This document shows, piece after piece, positions 63,730 to 64,000 of a DNA stretch of 64,000 nt (the stretch's first letter is position 1; the number at the start of each line of letters is the position of its first letter). The position numbers and the translations under genes were made by a program. Source of the stretch: an uncultured Desulfuromonas sp. GTDB taxonomy: Bacteria; Desulfobacterota; Desulfuromonadia; Desulfuromonadales; Desulfuromonadaceae. Under the pieces are notes generated by a model, which saw nothing but the letters and a program-made list of their open reading frames with translations, was not told the DNA's origin and did not search any database. The stretch is from NCBI RefSeq assembly GCF_963678835.1, contig NZ_OY787469.1, forward strand, positions 868,001 to 932,000, given 5' to 3'.

Positions 63730-63880
63730 AGGCTGTTGAAAAACAGCCTGTGGAGCCTATGGACAGGCGATCAAAATCAAGGACAGCTTTTCAAGTATCT
63801 GGTTTTGTAAGCAAGGCAGAAATCGAATTTTCGGCTTATGCCGTTGAAAAGGCCCTGGATGGGACTTTTTCAACATCCTG
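63730..63880. repeat. Palindromic intergenic repeat, copy D (long form)
   Basis: CAGGCTGTTGAAAAACAGCC at the left and GGGACTTTTTCAACATCCTG at the right; the middle contains GCGATCAAAA and CCGTTGAAAAGG as in copy B. Starts two bases after the L,D-transpeptidase stop and abuts the stop of the minus-strand gene on the right. Confidence 0.82.
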
Positions 63881-64000
63881 CTAGCGGTAGGTGCTTTTAT
63901 CGTTTGAGCCATCAATGCGGCGGGTTTCTACAGTGCCGTAGTTTTCCAGACAGAACAGTTGGTCGATTGTTGACGATTCACTTATGTGTAAAATGAAGAA
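63881..64000 (-). CDS. C-terminal fragment of an unknown gene running off the right edge
   Basis: The minus strand is open from the edge for 39 codons to TAG at 63883-63881, ending QLFCLENYGTVETRRIDG followed by SNDKSTYR. Coding character looks normal. I do not recognise the family. As with the diguanylate cyclase gene at 41599, its stop codon is immediately next to a long palindromic repeat. Confidence 0.5.
   Translation of the reverse strand, partial: FFILHISESSTIDQLFCLENYGTVETRRIDGSNDKSTYR

Overview
The window looks like a chromosomal segment of a Gram-negative, anaerobic, respiratory deltaproteobacterium, most likely of the Desulfuromonas/Pelobacter group (Desulfuromonadales). This is inferred from gene content: exported multiheme c-type cytochrome, an encapsulin with an encapsulated ferritin, FeoAB, a polyferredoxin of the NapH/CcoG type, a second (N-type) ATP synthase operon and many cyclic-di-GMP proteins. 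No rRNA or tRNA gene was seen, so the assignment is indirect.

Layout. 0-2 kb: the start of an unknown gene and an IS110-family element. 2-10 kb: a membrane polyferredoxin, a ppk1-CYTH-sixA operon, a small hydrolase, a marR-yceI-wrbA redox-stress operon with a perfect palindromic operator, and a DMT exporter. 10-16.7 kb: a degenerate-GGDEF/EAL protein, thioredoxin 2, a crotonase, the encapsulated ferritin-encapsulin pair, a ModD-like phosphoribosyltransferase and a double CDGSH protein. 16.8-30.1 kb: two arrays of a ~750-bp tandem repeat in the same orientation, bracketing a complete atpDCQRBEFAG N-ATPase operon, a small exported protein and a five-heme cytochrome whose frame is crossed by one UGA followed by a SECIS-like hairpin, i.e. 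a probable selenocysteine cytochrome.

30.2-41.4 kb: an operon of two P1B-type ATPases, small Gly/Ala-rich membrane proteins (one MamC-like), an HMA-like protein without CxxC and a triple FeoA-like protein, resembling the ferrosome (fez) clusters, followed by feoA-feoB and two exported proteins. 41.6-49.4 kb: a diguanylate cyclase, an HD-GYP protein, a flavodoxin remnant, and a TonB receptor-DUF4198-small protein-PepSY operon. Three iron/metal operons here share a CRP/FNR-type site GTCTGTGA-N6-TCACR, and the four small/DUF4198 exported proteins all appear to start with histidine after signal cleavage.

49.7-58.2 kb: an RND-MFP-OMF tripartite efflux set divergent from a cpxR/cpxA-like pair with a perfect CpxR-type box between. 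58.2-64 kb: a DUF3820 gene split by an IS1380-family element (TSD CTAG, 1,696 bp), then an AT-rich run of small genes separated by attC-like structures (integron-cassette-like, no integrase in the window), a Sel1-repeat gene broken by one TAA, REP-like hairpins, an L,D-transpeptidase and the end of an unknown gene.

Taken together, much of the window deals with iron and redox handling: ferrous uptake (FeoAB), outer-membrane uptake (TonB), two possible iron-storage compartments (encapsulin and ferrosome-like) and electron transfer (cytochrome, polyferredoxin, CDGSH). Dispersed palindromes of at least three families sit at gene ends throughout.
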